Shown: positions 1-10,992, counted from the first letter of the stretch. The stretch: DNA of 64,000 nucleotides from Jacaranda mimosifolia (GCA_018894105.1 CM032120.1:25690710-25754709); one strand, 5' to 3'. Translations and numbers: made by a program. Notes: a model not told the origin generated them from the letters alone.

Positions 1-272
1 CTGTCTGTGGAAAACTTTGAGTCCGCAATCAAAGATGGTTAACACCAAGTGAGCCCCCTCGGGAAGAGAAAAAAGTCGAAGGTCTGGCTCTCCTCCTCCT
101 CAACCTCAGCAAGAACTTGGCACACCGGGGTCGAGCGCCCAGCCAGAACAGGTGGTCACCCTGACCATGCCCCAATTAATGCAGCTCATCAGCGAGTAGA
201 TATCGGCCCAAATTTTTGCTCAATTTTTTGTGGCTCTGAATCGACATGTCGTGCAGCTAAAGCTGGCGGCTA

Positions 273-1578
273 GTGCAACTCCGCAGCCCGCGTCCCCGGA
301 GGAAAGACCACCTAAAGAAAATCAAGGCCGACCAGAGCCCAGAAGGCCTCCCTCAAGAAGTGAAGTTAGCCCGGTCCATCCCCCATGAAGAGGTTGCGGA
401 TTTAGTTGACCATGGCATTCGACCCATTCGAGCCCCGCAGCGCGATAGGGTCGAGTGCTCGAGACCTACCTACATAGAAATGCATCCCAAGCCGACATTG
501 AGGAATGGGAAAGTATCCCACCAAGTCCAACAGCTGAACAGGCGATTAGAAGAGATCTGGAGGAGAAATAGGGAGAAAAATCACTATTATGAAGGACCGC
601 GAGGTTCTAAAGAGAGAGAGATTCACCATTCGTCCAGGAGATTATCGATGAGCGCATCACCATCGACGCCAAAGTTTCGACAAGCCTGCTCAGATATGAT
701 GGCTCGTTAGACCCAAATGAGCATTTAATGCAATTCAAACACATGATGCAGTTGCATGGGCATAGCGATTACATCCACGCTAAGATGATGGTGACAACAT
801 TTCAAGGAATAGCGCTCAACTGGTTCATCAAGCTGAAGCCGGAATCGATATACTCATACGACCAGTTGTGCGACAAATTTCTGCACCAGTTTGCAAGCAA
901 GAGAAAGGCAAAGCTCCCACATACCCACTTGCACACAGTGAAACAAAATGAATGAGAATCCCTTCGGGACTTTTTTACCAGGTTTAACACGAAAGTGCTG
1001 AAGATTGATAGCCCACAGATAGAGTTCATGATCGACGTGTTGTTTTTAGGCCTCCGACACAAGAAGTGTACCAATGCATTGGTGCGCGAGCGTCCCAGGT
1101 CGATGGAAGAGCTCCTTGACCTAGTGAAAAGATACATGACTCCGGAGGACATGAATAGACTAAAATATGGGAATCCTGACATAAGAAGAAAAACAAGGAG
1201 CAAGACGACCGCCAGTTTAGGGAAGGTCGTCAATCCCCCATAAAATGCTTCCATGATTATACACCGCTTAACCTCTCGAGGAAAGAGGTGTTATTTGCTA
1301 TCCAGCACGACAACCTCCTTAAGAGGCCCAAGAAACTGACCGAGACTGAAGCTATGAAAAAGTCAAAGAAATACTGCCATTTTCATAAGCAAAAGGGGCA
1401 AGACACAGAAGACTATTTCAATATGTACGATGAGATTGAGAGACTGATCAGACAGGGCCATCTCAAGAAATACGTCGATGAGCATGCCAGATGCGAAAAG
1501 GGAAAAACCGACCGGACTCCCCATAGAGAAATATCGGTTAGCCTGAGAAGAGAAGATAAAGGAAAGAAATCTACCTAA
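273..1578 (+). pseudogene. gag remnant (Retrotrans_gag domain) of the Tat element
   Basis: This is the structural capsid-forming polyprotein of the retrotransposon, now broken. A capsid-type retrotransposon gag domain runs from about 640 to 1240, with recognisable patterns such as LLRYDGSLDPNEHLMQF and a later QFASKRK stretch. It is spread over at least three frames: one frame change near 690, a TGA near 953 and another stop near 1243. Downstream (about 1350-1480) is the gag C-terminal block that reads KYCHFHKQKGQDTEDYF then IERLIRQGHLKKYV. In Tat elements this block usually reads FHxxxGHxTEDC, so its key His and Cys are replaced here by Gln and Tyr. The frames 49-710 upstream are low-complexity and not assignable. 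Confidence 0.8.
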
Positions 1579-1611
1579 GAGCCTCACCTACCCATTCTAT
1601 GAGTCATCGAC

Positions 1612-2139
1612 ATGATTGTGAGAGGTCCCACTGGGAGGGACTCAAAGTCCACTAGAAAACAGACCCAAAGGCAACTAGAATTGACCAAATCAGCCCAGGT
1701 TGAAATGATTTTCCAGCTCTCAACCACCGCAAAACCAATTTCCTTCACTGAGTCTGACCTCGATCATCTGGAGAATAGAAGAGTCAACCGCAAGATAGAC
1801 TGCCCCATGGTAGTAACGCTCGAAATAGCTAATTTTGAAGTAAGGAAGATTATGGTCGACAATGGCAGCTCTATGAACATTATATTTTTGTCCACCTTGA
1901 AAAGAATGAATTTGGGACAATTAAAGTTTGAGCTAGTTCGTATGCCTCTGGTTGGATTTAGGGGGTCGGAGATCATCCCCGAGGGATCTATTAACCTATC
2001 CACGTCATTTGGACAAGCCCCTCGCTGCAGAACATTAATGATAAACTACCTTGTAGTCGACACTCCCTTTGCCTACAACATTATCATAGGTCAACCTACT
2101 TTGAACGACTTCAGGGCCATTTCTCGACCTACCATATGA
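1612..2139 (+). pseudogene. aspartic protease region of the Tat element
   Basis: An open stretch of 175 codons holds a retropepsin-like domain of the gypsy gag-pol polyprotein, which would cut that polyprotein. The active-site motif reads VDNGSS at about residues 82-87 of the frame, where Tat elements usually have VD-x-GSS. The flanking pattern (hydrophobic strand, catalytic Asp-x-Gly, then the IIGQPTLNDFRA block near the end) fits the family. The frame stops at 2139 just after FRAISRPTI, where the family normally continues into the linker before RT. The region 2140-2430 continues as linker-like sequence with stops. It is a fragment of a polyprotein, not a separate gene. Confidence 0.75.
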
Positions 2140-2429
2140 AGATCAAATTCCCAACCCCAATAGGAGTAGATGAGCTCTTGTGCAACGTTAAGGAAGCATG
2201 GCGCTGCTACACCATTTCAGTCGAGTCCACTAAGTAGAAGACCCGACCTCAGCTGAAGCCCTCAGGGGACGCCCTTATAGCGAAACCCGAGGAAGGAACT
2301 GCATCTAAGAAAAAAAAACTAGAAGACACCCGGGTCGAGTCCGTTGAGGAGTTCAAAATGATTGAACTAGAACCTAGATACCCTAACAAGACCACTCGGA
2401 TTGAGAACGATATGGGCCACTATCTAGAA

Positions 2430-3212
2430 TACCTCATGGTCGATTTCCTTTGAAGAAACATTGATGTGTTCGCATGAAAAGCTTCCGACCTCAAAGGAAT
2501 CGACCCAAATGTTATTGTCCATCATCTCAACGTGGACCCCTCCTACAAACTGGTGAGGCAGAAGACAAGAACCTTCAATGTTGAGAGATCCCAAATTATC
2601 GAAGAGGAGATCAACAAACTATTAAAGGCAGGATATATTGTAGAAACTCAATACCCCTCTTGCCTTTGTAATATTGTACTTGTCCCTAAGAATGAGGGAA
2701 AATAGCGTATGTATAATGATTTCACTGATTTAAATAAAGCTTGCCCTAAGGATCCTTACCCCCTGCCTTGCATAGATTTATTGGTGGATTCCACGGCCGG
2801 TTGTGAGTTATTGAGCATAATGGATGCCTTCCAAGGCTACTATCAAATATTCATGGCACCCAAGGACAAGAACAAGACCTCTTTCATCATCCCCAATAGG
2901 GTATACTGTTTCTTAGTCATGCCCTTCGGACTCAAGAATACGGGGGCAACATATCAAAGATTAGTCAACTTTATATTCAAAAGTGAGATTAGAAAATCAA
3001 TGGAGGTCTACGTCGACGACATAATTGTCAAAGCAGAGAAAGCCGAGGATTACCTAATCGACCTCAACCACACCTTTTCTATACTGAGGGCGTTCGGTAT
3101 GAAACTCAACCCCAATAAGTGCACCTTCAGGGTTCGAGGAGGCAAGTTCCTAGGCTACATGGTCAGTCAGAGGGGGATCAAAGCGAACCAGCAAAATATC
3201 CAGGCAGTTTAG
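2430..3212 (+). pseudogene. reverse transcriptase domain of the Tat element
   Basis: The domain copies the element RNA into DNA. Homology starts upstream of the long open stretch (LKAGYIVETQYPS near 2625), passes a TAG at 2703 where a residue is expected, and runs through FTDLNKACPKDPYPLP, MDAFQGYYQI and MPFGLKNTGATYQ. The catalytic box reads YVDD near 3010. The thumb-side block LNPNKCTFRVRGGKFLGYMVS follows and the frame ends at 3210. Tat elements typically have MDAFSGYNQI and YVDD, so the core is well preserved despite at least three stops between 2430 and 2710. It is inactive as a whole because the upstream fingers are interrupted. Confidence 0.88.
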
Positions 3213-3650
3213 GACATCACCCCACCCCGAACGATTCGAGACATGCAGTGCTTAGTCGGTAGGATAATAGCCCTTGACAGATTTATTGCATAGCTCGTCG
3301 ACAAAAGTTTTTTTTTCTTCAAAATCCTCAAAAATACAAAAAAATTAGGATTCCAATAGATCGAACAGTCTGACCAAGCTTTCATCGAACTGAAGCAATA
3401 CCTTTCCTCACCACCCATGCTCGCCAAGCTTGAGCTGGGGGAAGTTTTACAACTCTACTTGGTCGTGTCCACCGCCTCGATTAATTCAGTGTTGGCCTCG
3501 CAAGAGACGGAGCTCAGCGACCTGTTTATTATTGCAATAAGGCCCTGTAGGGGCCTAAGCAGAATTACCTGGAGATCGAGAAGTTTCCCCTCACCCTCGT
3601 TACAACAACACGAAAGTTGCGACCTTACTTCCAGTCTCATGGGATCATAG
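3213..3650 (+). pseudogene. RT connection and first RNase H region, heavily broken
   Basis: After the RT, the plus strand reads through TPPRTIRDMQCLVGRI and a DQAFIELKQYLSSPPMLA block, which is the usual RT-RNase H connection of gypsy elements. The next block (LQLYLVVSTASINSVL, 3447-3500) resembles the start of the gypsy RNase H, where the catalytic Asp is expected. Frames change near 3300, 3415 and 3540 and a poly-T run sits at 3307-3316. The domain is clearly non-functional. It is distinct from the second RNase H that follows. Confidence 0.65.
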
Positions 3651-4240
3651 TGCTGACAAATCAGCTGTTAAAGCAGGTGTTGTCAAAGCCAGACATGTCA
3701 GGAAGACTCACCAAATGGGCCATCGAGCTCGGGGAGTTTGACATCACATCCCAACCGCATACGGTCGTAAAAGCACAAGTTTTGGCTGATTTTGTCACCG
3801 AAAGGCTCGACCTCCCCAACCAGCTCGACCAAAATTCCTCCATTTGGACATTACACGTCGACGGTTCAGCAACCACCTCGGGAGGAGAAATTGGTGTTTC
3901 ACTCCACTCCCTACTTGCCGAAGAGTATGATTTTGCAATAAAACTCGACTTCCTAATCACCAACAACGAAGCGGAGTACGAAGCTCTCATCGCAGAAATG
4001 AACATGGCAGCAGCTCGGAGAGTCGAGCAGCTCGCAATTATCGATTCCAAGCTTGTGGCAGAGCAGTTGAAGGAAACTTCAAAGCCAAAGAGGCCAAGAT
4101 GAATCAATACTTGTCTGAGATGAAACGATTACAATAGTTATTCAAGAGCTTTACCCTAAGCCAAGTACCCCGAGCAGAAAATGAGCGGGCAGACGCACTT
4201 TCAAGTTTGCCAGCTCGACAAGAGGAACCAGAGAAAGAAC
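3651..4240 (+). pseudogene. second, archaeal-type RNase H (aRH) of the Tat element
   Basis: This second RNase H-like domain lies between the first RNase H and the integrase, a hallmark of the Tat lineage. The catalytic start reads LHVDGSATTSGGEIGVSL near 3853-3906, followed by TNNEAEYEALIAEMNMA with the expected Glu near 3970-4010, and then an Asp-containing block (IIDSKLVAEQL) near 4037-4070. After a frame change near 4100 the tail continues as QVPRAENERADALSSLPAR (about 4160-4215), the usual C-terminal end with the last catalytic Asp. The frame change and a TAG near 4136 make it non-functional. Confidence 0.78.
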
Positions 4241-4419
4241 TATAACGTTCCTGGTGGCTAGCAAACTATCTATCCATACTAGCGACTAGAATCTCGTCGG
4301 AAGCATCGATGAGGCAGCTCCCTCTTGGCAAGACCCAATCAAGCTCTACTTAAGCCAAGGCACAATCCTCGACCATAGGAATGAGGCCTGCAGGCTCAGA
4401 GGGCAAGCAACCAAATTCT

Positions 4420-5480
4420 CTCTCGACGAGCACAGACGGCTTTACAGGAGGTCAATATTGGGACCACCCCTTAAATGCCTAACACCCGACGAAGCAAATA
4501 AAGTCTTTCACGAGATTCACTCTAGCATTTGTGGTAATCATTCTTGAGGTTGGTCATTGGCCTACAAAGTTATCCGATACGAGTATTTCTAGCCCATCTT
4601 ATTAAAAGATTCGGTTGACTTTGCTAGAAAGTGCCCATCCTACCAGCTTCACTCGAACAAGTTGCACCAACCCACAACGTTGATGGTAAATGTCCAGATC
4701 ACATAGCTATTCGACCAATTAGGGATCGACATAGTCGGATCTCTGCCAAAAACATCCAGCCAACGAAAATTTATCATCGTTATGGGTCGAGGCGGACGCA
4801 GTTCTGAAGATCACTGATGCAGCCATTAAGAGCTTCATTTGGAATAACATAATTTATCATTTCGACCTGTCTAAAGTCCTGATCTCAGATAATGGGACTC
4901 AATTTCAAAGTAAGAATACGAGAAATTAGTGCGAGGCCTTGGGAATCTGCCAACACTTTACCTCGGTAGGAAACCCCCAGGCTAATGGTCAGATAGAGGT
5001 CACGAACAGAATAGTCCTCGACCACCTCAAAGCTCGAATAGAGGGAACAAGAACAAGCTGGGCAGATGACCTCCCTGGGGTGCTGTTGGCATACAGAACC
5101 ACACCTCGAACAGCCATAGGCCGCAACCCTTACAACTTGGTCTATGGCTCCGAAGCAGTTATTCCATCCGAGCTGGTGCAACACACGGCCCGAATGATCC
5201 ATTATAACCCGATCAGAAACGCGATAGAAAGGGCTCTCGACCTCATCACCATCGATGAGCTGCGGCACACAGCCTACAACACAATGCAACAATACCAATC
5301 GAAAATAGTTTGACCACGTAGCTTCAAAGTAGTCCTTAAGAAAGTCGAAATATCGAGAAATGTGGGAAAACTTGACCCAAAATGGGAGGGACCTTACTTC
5401 GTGGTCAAAGTGTCCAAACACAATGCATACCGACTAGCAGACACGCAAGGCAATGAACTACCGTGACCTTGGAATGCTAT
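4420..5480 (+). pseudogene. integrase region of the Tat element
   Basis: The integrase would insert the DNA copy into the genome. A zinc-binding HHCC-type N-terminus is visible (HEIHSSICGNH near 4510, then FARKCPSYQLH near 4620-4650) with stops in between. The catalytic core starts at FDQLGIDIVGSLPKT (about 4710-4750), has DNGTQF near 4890 and SVGNPQANGQIEVTNR near 4965-5010, so the Asp, Asp and Glu positions are recognisable. An open stretch from 4939 to 5313 covers the second half of the core and YRTTPRTAIGRNPY. After a stop near 5313 the C-terminal GKLDPKWEGPYFVVKV block can be read to about 5460. Several stops and a frame change near 4780 inactivate it. Confidence 0.85.
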
Positions 5481-5587
5481 AAATCTAAAGAAATTCTATG
5501 TATAAAAAGGCTTTTGGTCTCCATTGTATTTCATCGCAGCAATGAAAATTTATGACACATCCCGCAAACACCTATTTGCATGAATTA

Positions 5588-6022
5588 ATCATTTACTGTT
5601 GACCCCGTAGTCAACCAAGCAGGCTTCTAGCCATCAAGTTAAGGCTTCACAGCTAAGACCAAATAAACAAATTGATCATTTAGTGCCAACCCCGTAGTTG
5701 ACCAAGCAAGCTTCTAGCCGCCAAGTCAAGGCTTCACAACCAAGACCAAATAAACGAATTGATCGTTTAGTGTTGACCCCATAGTCGACCAAGTAGGCTT
5801 CTAGTCGCCAAGTCAAGGCTTCATAGCCAAGAGCATATAAACGAGTTCATCGTTTAGTGTCGACCACGAAGTCGGCCTAGCAGGCTTCCAACCACCAAGA
5901 TAAGACTCCACGACCGAGATTAAGCAAACAATTTGATCGATTGCAATCGACCCCGTAGTCGATCAAAATGACCTCGAGCCGATAAATTGAAACGCATAAT
6001 GTGAATTAAAATGTGTGCTGGT
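5588..6022 (+). repeat. tandem array, exact 87-bp period, five units
   Basis: Units start at 5588, 5675, 5762, 5849 and 5936, each beginning ATC and spaced by exactly 87 bp. The shared core is a gaccccgtagtcgaccaag-type stretch followed by gcttctagcc and aaggcttcac. Units 1-3 are close copies, unit 4 is more diverged and unit 5 fades after about 60 bp. It sits between the pol region and the antisense ORF. Short tandem arrays in the 3' untranslated part are known for Tat/Ogre elements. No coding sense is apparent. Confidence 0.85.
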
Positions 6023-6293
6023 TTAGGTTATCATGGTTCATTCGATGATGATCTTGAACTAATTTTACCAAAATTTGACAGCACAAAAGCAATTCAAACA
6101 CTCGAGGACAACCTTTATTAAACCGAATTGCTTACTCAAGAACAATTGTGTTTCGACAAAGCAAATATGTTAAAAGAACATAAAAGAGTAATTCATTCAA
6201 GTTTAACATTCTCAATTACAATTGTCAAATAAACTAAAAAAAAAAAGAGAACAGAATACATCAAAAGATAAGCATCAACTCGACCCAGCGCCC

Positions 6294-9200
6294 TCATCGA
6301 GCATCCTCCTCAATTGCTTGATCGAGCTCATCGCTAGAGGGAATTGGAATAGGAACCACCACGAGGCTGTTCGTCCTCAACTCGGGCATTGCAATAGCAA
6401 CAGAAACGGTGGCAATCGCCAGTTGAGAAGGCCCCGCCTCATCGGCCAAAAATCCTCCCCCGAGCGGAGGAAGGTACTCCGCAGCATCGACCATGCCATC
6501 CCGAAGCTCAAACGCAAACTCCTTTTCCACCTCATCCAGCTTCTTTGCCACCTCAGCCGCCTTTTTCTGCGCCTCGATCAAAGGTGCGACAGGTGGAGCC
6601 TTTGCAACCCCCTTGATCGCAGGAGCCTCCGCAGCTTTCTCTTCAGCATCGACCTCCTCGTCCTTAGGGTACGACTGCAGCTACTCATCCAGGATGGGGC
6701 TGATGCGATCCCTATCCTCGGGTCGAAAAGAATAGCCCAGGAATTGCAACTGCTTGATCGCCTTCTCGAACGCATTCCTGGTGTGAACTACTGCACGACT
6801 TCTCGCCGCATCAACGACAGCTTTCTGAAGAATTCAGCTTGAGCCTCTTGGAGTGCCGCATTTCGACCAGCTGTTCGACCAGACTCATAGCCATGCTGCG
6901 TATTTATCCTTGCCTGGTTGAGCAGCTCATCCATTATGGTCTTTTCTTTAATGCTAGCGACCAACTGACTATCCTCCAGACAAATGTCATTATTGAGCTC
7001 CTCGATCTCTTTGTTGAGCTCATCGACCCTGCTTTGTGCGGACTCAAGTTGAGCCTTCAACGTCTTCATATCTATACCCTCCTGCAAATGCTCGCGGTCG
7101 GCAAGCGCCAGCTCCGACCTCCTATAAAAATGGTAGCCAAGTTGGTCAATCTGAAAAACAGAATTCTTGATAAGAGAACAACACTCGACCTACAAATCAA
7201 ATTCAACGATGCAACTTTATCGACTAGAACCTTATCATGTTGGAGTGATAAGCTAGAGCTCTGAGCGCAGCATCCTGGTTTAGTCCCATCAATTTCTTCT
7301 AGTTGGACGTAAACAACCCGACCATCATCACCTTCAGTGGAGCGGCCCTCATTGACCTATCTATCTCCATCGAGTAAGAATTATGAATAGCCATGCTTGT
7401 CTTCGTTCCGAACCTTGGAGACGACAGTTTCGGTAGTTGGAATAACACTTCGTCCCTTCGTTGGCCAAATAAGTCATATTCAAAGGGTTGGCTCGACCCC
7501 GTGGCCTTCCCTTTGCCCTTCTCGACTGTTGTCCTCTTAGGAGCAGGTCCCGCCTACTCAACCATGGGTCTTTTTCCTCGACCCACCAGGCTGCTCCCTA
7601 TAGTCGCCACGGGCCGAGCGAGCGACGAAAAAGGTGTCATTGCCTTGGGCGGCGCTGCTGCGACCAGAGCAATCCCTTGATGAGTCGTTGTAGCTAAGCT
7701 GCGCTGCTCATTTCTTTCAGCCCTCGCCAAAGCTTCTGCTCTTGACCAATTCGTGATCTCGTCTCGATCTACCACAACATAAAAATACAAGCTTAGGACC
7801 GAGCAAAAAAGACAGATAAAATAACGAATCATCGACAACACAATCTACCTAGTCGATTGTCCGTTGGCAAGTCCAGCTGAGCTGGCGATAAGCCAGCTAA
7901 CACCAAACTTCTTTCCTCGATAAACACCGAGGCCTCCACCTGACCAAACTCGATCAGGTCTTGGATGAATGTATTGGGCCAGGTCGGAGTTAAATTACCT
8001 GGCACTCGACATGCCTCATCCACTACCCCCTTGAAATATTGAAATCCTTGGCAGCTCGAACATACAAATAACATTTTTTCCACTCTTGCCCATAGGAAGA
8101 GGTCGGGGTGACAAGAAATTTAAGTCGGGGTTGAGTAGTGGGATAATAAAAACCCGACTCGTTGGTGTTGCCCAACTTCCCCAGACATGGGAAAGTGAAA
8201 GAGGTTAGAGAAGTTTGCAAAAGTAGTAGGCTGGTCGAATATGTGCATTAGAACGACAAAACTATATATAGTAGAGAAACAATTGAGTAGTAGTTGGGTT
8301 ATACACATTTCTAAACCCCTAAGCAGGTCGACTATAGGACCACCTAACGGGAACCTAAGGACACATCTAAGGCATCTTCGAACACAATTATACACCCAAC
8401 TGGAGGTCGATGCATCCTACCAGACGGTCTAGGCACTATAAGTTCATGCTCCTTAGGGACATGGCACAGTAGCCTAATGCGCGACAGATCGACAGGAGTT
8501 ATTGTGGATACTATTTCACTTAGGGGTGTTCATTGAATCAACCTAATCTGATGAACATGACAATGCAAATCGAACTAATTAGATTGGTTTAGTTTGGTTC
8601 GGGTAATCGGGTTTGATTGGGTAAAATCCGATCAAACCCGATTACATTTGGTTTGGTTCTCGAATTTCATATCCATTAACCCGACCCGACTTGGCCATTT
8701 AATTAAAATAAATAATAATTTATTTATTTTTTAAATTATGACTTTTGTTATTTATATTTGTATTTAATGTTCAACTAAGATTTGGATTTGTGATTTTATA
8801 TTATTAATCATGACTTATAGTAAAGAAGGAAATAATTTATAACAATTATGACTTATGGTGCTCTTGTGCAATATTGTGTGCTTTTGATTTTTGATGAATA
8901 TTTTGAGAATAATTTGATTGTCTTGATTTCCTAGTTAAAAAACTAAAGAAATTGCAACTGGTGCTTTCTTCTCCTCCTCTTCCTCATCCTTCTTGTTCTT
9001 TATTTTTTTATTTTCCCCCCTTGAACTTGATTATCCGAACCAAACCAACTCGATTTGGATCGGTTTGGTTTGGTTCGGGTTCAGAAATTAAAAATTATAA
9101 AATCCAAACAAAATCGAACCAATTAAAAATGATTGGTTCAGATTCATTTCCCCCCCAAACCCGAACCAACCCGACCTGTGAACACCCCTAATTTCACTAT

Positions 9201-9414
9201 AGTGGTTGGGGATGAATAGTCAACCACTTGACATGGGGACCTGGCTTGGCCTAGCGTTACCCCCTCCACCAGCGCGATCGTTGCTCGAGCTACTGAAACT
9301 CGAGCTGTCGCTGGACGAGCTATTCGATTCCTCTGACGAACCCGCAAGCCGTTCAGAATGAGTAGCCTCATTATCCCCTCATCGACTACCCTCAGAATCA
9401 GATAAATGCAGCAT
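6294..9414 (-). pseudogene. antisense ORF (aORF, 'putative gypsy-type transposon' protein family), split by a MITE
   Basis: On the strand opposite gag-pol, several minus frames join in order into one decayed protein. From the 5' end there is an ATG at 9414, a Ser-rich low-complexity leader (to about 9200), the MITE at 8521-9190, a DLSRIRLLCHVPKEHELIVP block (about 8500-8420), then LRFPLGGPIVDLLRGLE (8350), a GQEWKKCYLYVRA block (8095), a DLPTD block (7860), a Lys/Arg-rich linker, and a coiled coil with Leu/Glu heptads (7087-6788), ending at 6294. The central blocks match the plant family annotated as Putative gypsy type transposon (Pfam Transposase_28), known as the aORF of Tat elements. Its function is unknown. 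Frames change near 8370, 8120, 8030, 7830 and 7550, and two TGA codons sit in the leader, so it is dead. Confidence 0.75.
8521..9190. mobile_element. hAT-type MITE with perfect 12-bp TIRs and 8-bp target duplication
   Basis: The left end taggggtgttca (8521-8532) is the exact reverse complement of the right end tgaacaccccta (9179-9190). An identical 8-bp direct repeat, atttcact, flanks the element (8513-8520 and 9191-9198). TIRs of this type with 8-bp target duplications are diagnostic of hAT elements. The 670-bp interior has no transposase; its subterminal parts are rich in ggtttggttcgg and its complement, forming long imperfect inverted repeats, and its centre is AT-rich. The perfect duplication suggests a fairly recent insertion. 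It lies inside the antisense ORF of the retrotransposon. Confidence 0.92.
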
Positions 9415-9567
9415 TTCTAGAGCAAATGAGGAGCACGAATGAAAGTTGAGGAAATGCCTTACTCGTTGTCGATGAAATAAGGCACAAAGTAATAACAAGA
9501 AAAGCAGTGGCTCAGAGTTCAACCAGAAGCAAAGCAGTAAAAGTAAAAATTGACACTTTAACCGCGC

Positions 9568-9579
9568 CTATTTATAGGC
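9568..9579 (-). promoter_or_regulatory. TATA box upstream of the antisense ORF
   Basis: On the minus strand the sequence cctataaatagg lies about 155 bp upstream of the aORF ATG at 9414. It is a strong plant TATA match and nearly palindromic. Position and strand suggest that the antisense ORF has its own promoter. Transcription itself cannot be seen. Confidence 0.5.
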
Positions 9580-9746
9580 ACTCGAGTGTGGGCCACGCCC
9601 GGCACGATGTAATTGTCGCATTAAATGTGCAAAATCCAGGTCGATTTTCAAAAGCCCTCATCGACGAACCCTCGTAACTACAACAGACTACTCCCCAATC
9701 CTTCTCATCGATCATCTCGTTCAACATTCGGCAGAGTGGGGACTCA

Positions 9747-10473
9747 TGATATGGGATAGCCCAATAGACTCGGCCTAAAGACCACAGACTCAAGGATGTA
9801 GCATCAGGCCTATCTTATCCTTAGGGCCTAATTGTGCTATCGACTTTAGATTGACCTGTCATTTGACCAGGCCACAGCCTGGGACCGCTGGTCGACTCTT
9901 CCACCATGGCACTCGGCCACCTCTTACGCCCGCGCCAACCCATCGTAAGGTCGACTCTACGCAGAATCAATTCTCTACCGCATTAAATGCCCTGACATGC
10001 AGCATGCCTCCGGATTAAAGACGCGTGCCGCCCCAATACCACCCATATTGCTGCACTGGACAGGAGACGGGCCTACAATGTACTATTCTGCCCATGAAAC
10101 CTGGAGATGCAGCCACCTGAAATAGTACATGAATGGGAGATGACCTAATGCCCCCCATGAAAGGACAAGGATCCTCCCTGCATGTTAAGGGCATATAAGA
10201 CAAATCTCCAATAGGAGAAGGCTATAAATACCTCCCCTCTAGCCTCACTGAAGGTATGCTATTCTCTAAAGCCCTCACTCTGTTGCTCATTATATCTAGT
10301 CGATCCCGTATTGACTTGAGCATCAGGGTGCCTTAGCTGAGGGCACCTCGGCTAGCCTGACGTTTGCTCGTAATTGCAGGACTCAGCCCAACTACATCAA
10401 GAGCTCGACCATAGAGGTCGGACCTTTCAAAATTATCACTATATCAAGTTTCAAGCGGTTTTCACCCTCATCA
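9747..10473 (+). repeat. 3' LTR of the Tat element (probable limits)
   Basis: A purine-rich tract, gcagagtgggga (9731-9742), precedes a TGAT start at 9747, and the sequence ends ...cctcatca at 10473, giving TGAT/ATCA inverted ends. Inside, a TATA box (gctataaata, 10221-10230) is placed as for an LTR U3-R junction, with R-U5-like sequence after it. The 5' LTR is outside the window, so limits cannot be confirmed by LTR comparison. The length of 727 bp is an estimate. Confidence 0.6.
10221..10230 (+). promoter_or_regulatory. TATA box of the Tat element 3' LTR
   Basis: The sequence gctataaata followed by a pyrimidine-rich stretch fits the U3-R promoter of an LTR. It would fire rightward into the AT-rich spacer. 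Confidence 0.55.
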
Positions 10474-10760
10474 GATATGATAAGGAATGGAAAATTCATT
10501 CTTACCCATCAATTTAAGTGAGATATCATTAGTTTCTAAAATTAAAGCAAATAATAGATTAGATAGTTTTGGATACCATTTCTAGCTTATGTGTCATTAG
10601 TATATGAATCTTGTCTAATCTCATATGCTCAAGCGAACAAGTCCCTGGGTGATAGGCTACAAGATAGACAATCGAGATATGGTGAAAATATTATAGTCCT
10701 ATATGATTTAAAGTCAATAATGAATTAAATACAACACATTCAGCTCATAATATTATCAAA

Positions 10761-10992
10761 ATGTATATAAGATAGGGGTTTATAGTGGTGTCGGTGAAAA
10801 ATTGTTGTCTTTTATGACTTAAAGGTTAATATTGAATTGAGTGTGACAAATTCATTTTATAATTAAATCAATATAAATGTATATAAGATAGGGGTTTATA
10901 GTGGTGTCGGTGAAAAATTGTTGTCTTTTATGACTTAAAGGTTAATATTGAATTGAGTGTGACAAATTCATTTTATAATTAAATCAATATAA
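10761..10992. repeat. perfect 116-bp tandem duplication
   Basis: Two adjacent copies start with atgtatataagatagggg at 10761 and 10877 and appear identical over the whole 116 bp. Weaker relatives flank them on both sides (gtcctatatgatttaaa at about 10697 and 11039), so the pair is the fresh part of an older array. Confidence 0.85.

Larger units (their letters stand above)
1..10473 (+). mobile_element. Tat-lineage Ty3/gypsy LTR retrotransposon, 5' end outside window, decayed
   Basis: The order gag, protease, RT, RNase H, second (archaeal-type) RNase H, integrase, tandem repeats, antisense ORF and 3' LTR is seen directly. A second RNase H plus an antisense ORF before the 3' LTR is known for the Tat lineage (Retand/Ogre relatives) of plant Metaviridae. 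Almost every domain carries in-frame stops or frameshifts, so the copy cannot make its proteins. The 5' LTR and primer-binding site lie left of base 1. The right edge is set by an LTR-like end in ATCA at 10473, mirroring a TGAT start at 9747. The gag start is unclear because the first 272 bases have no recognisable domain. Confidence in the lineage is high; the exact edges are inference. Confidence 0.88.

Noticed and set aside
802..1254. 150-codon minus-strand ORF across the retrotransposon gag
   Set aside because: It is the reverse of the recognised gag domain and shows no domain pattern of its own.
4885..5421. 178-codon minus-strand ORF over the integrase
   Set aside because: The plus strand carries clear integrase motifs at the same place; the minus frame is a shadow.
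5588..6022. CRISPR-like array
   Set aside because: Units are contiguous with no unique spacers, and the setting is a plant retrotransposon.
7361..7697. overlapping plus-strand ORFs with basic, Pro-rich sequence
   Set aside because: They are opposite the antisense ORF of the retrotransposon, which fits a known family.
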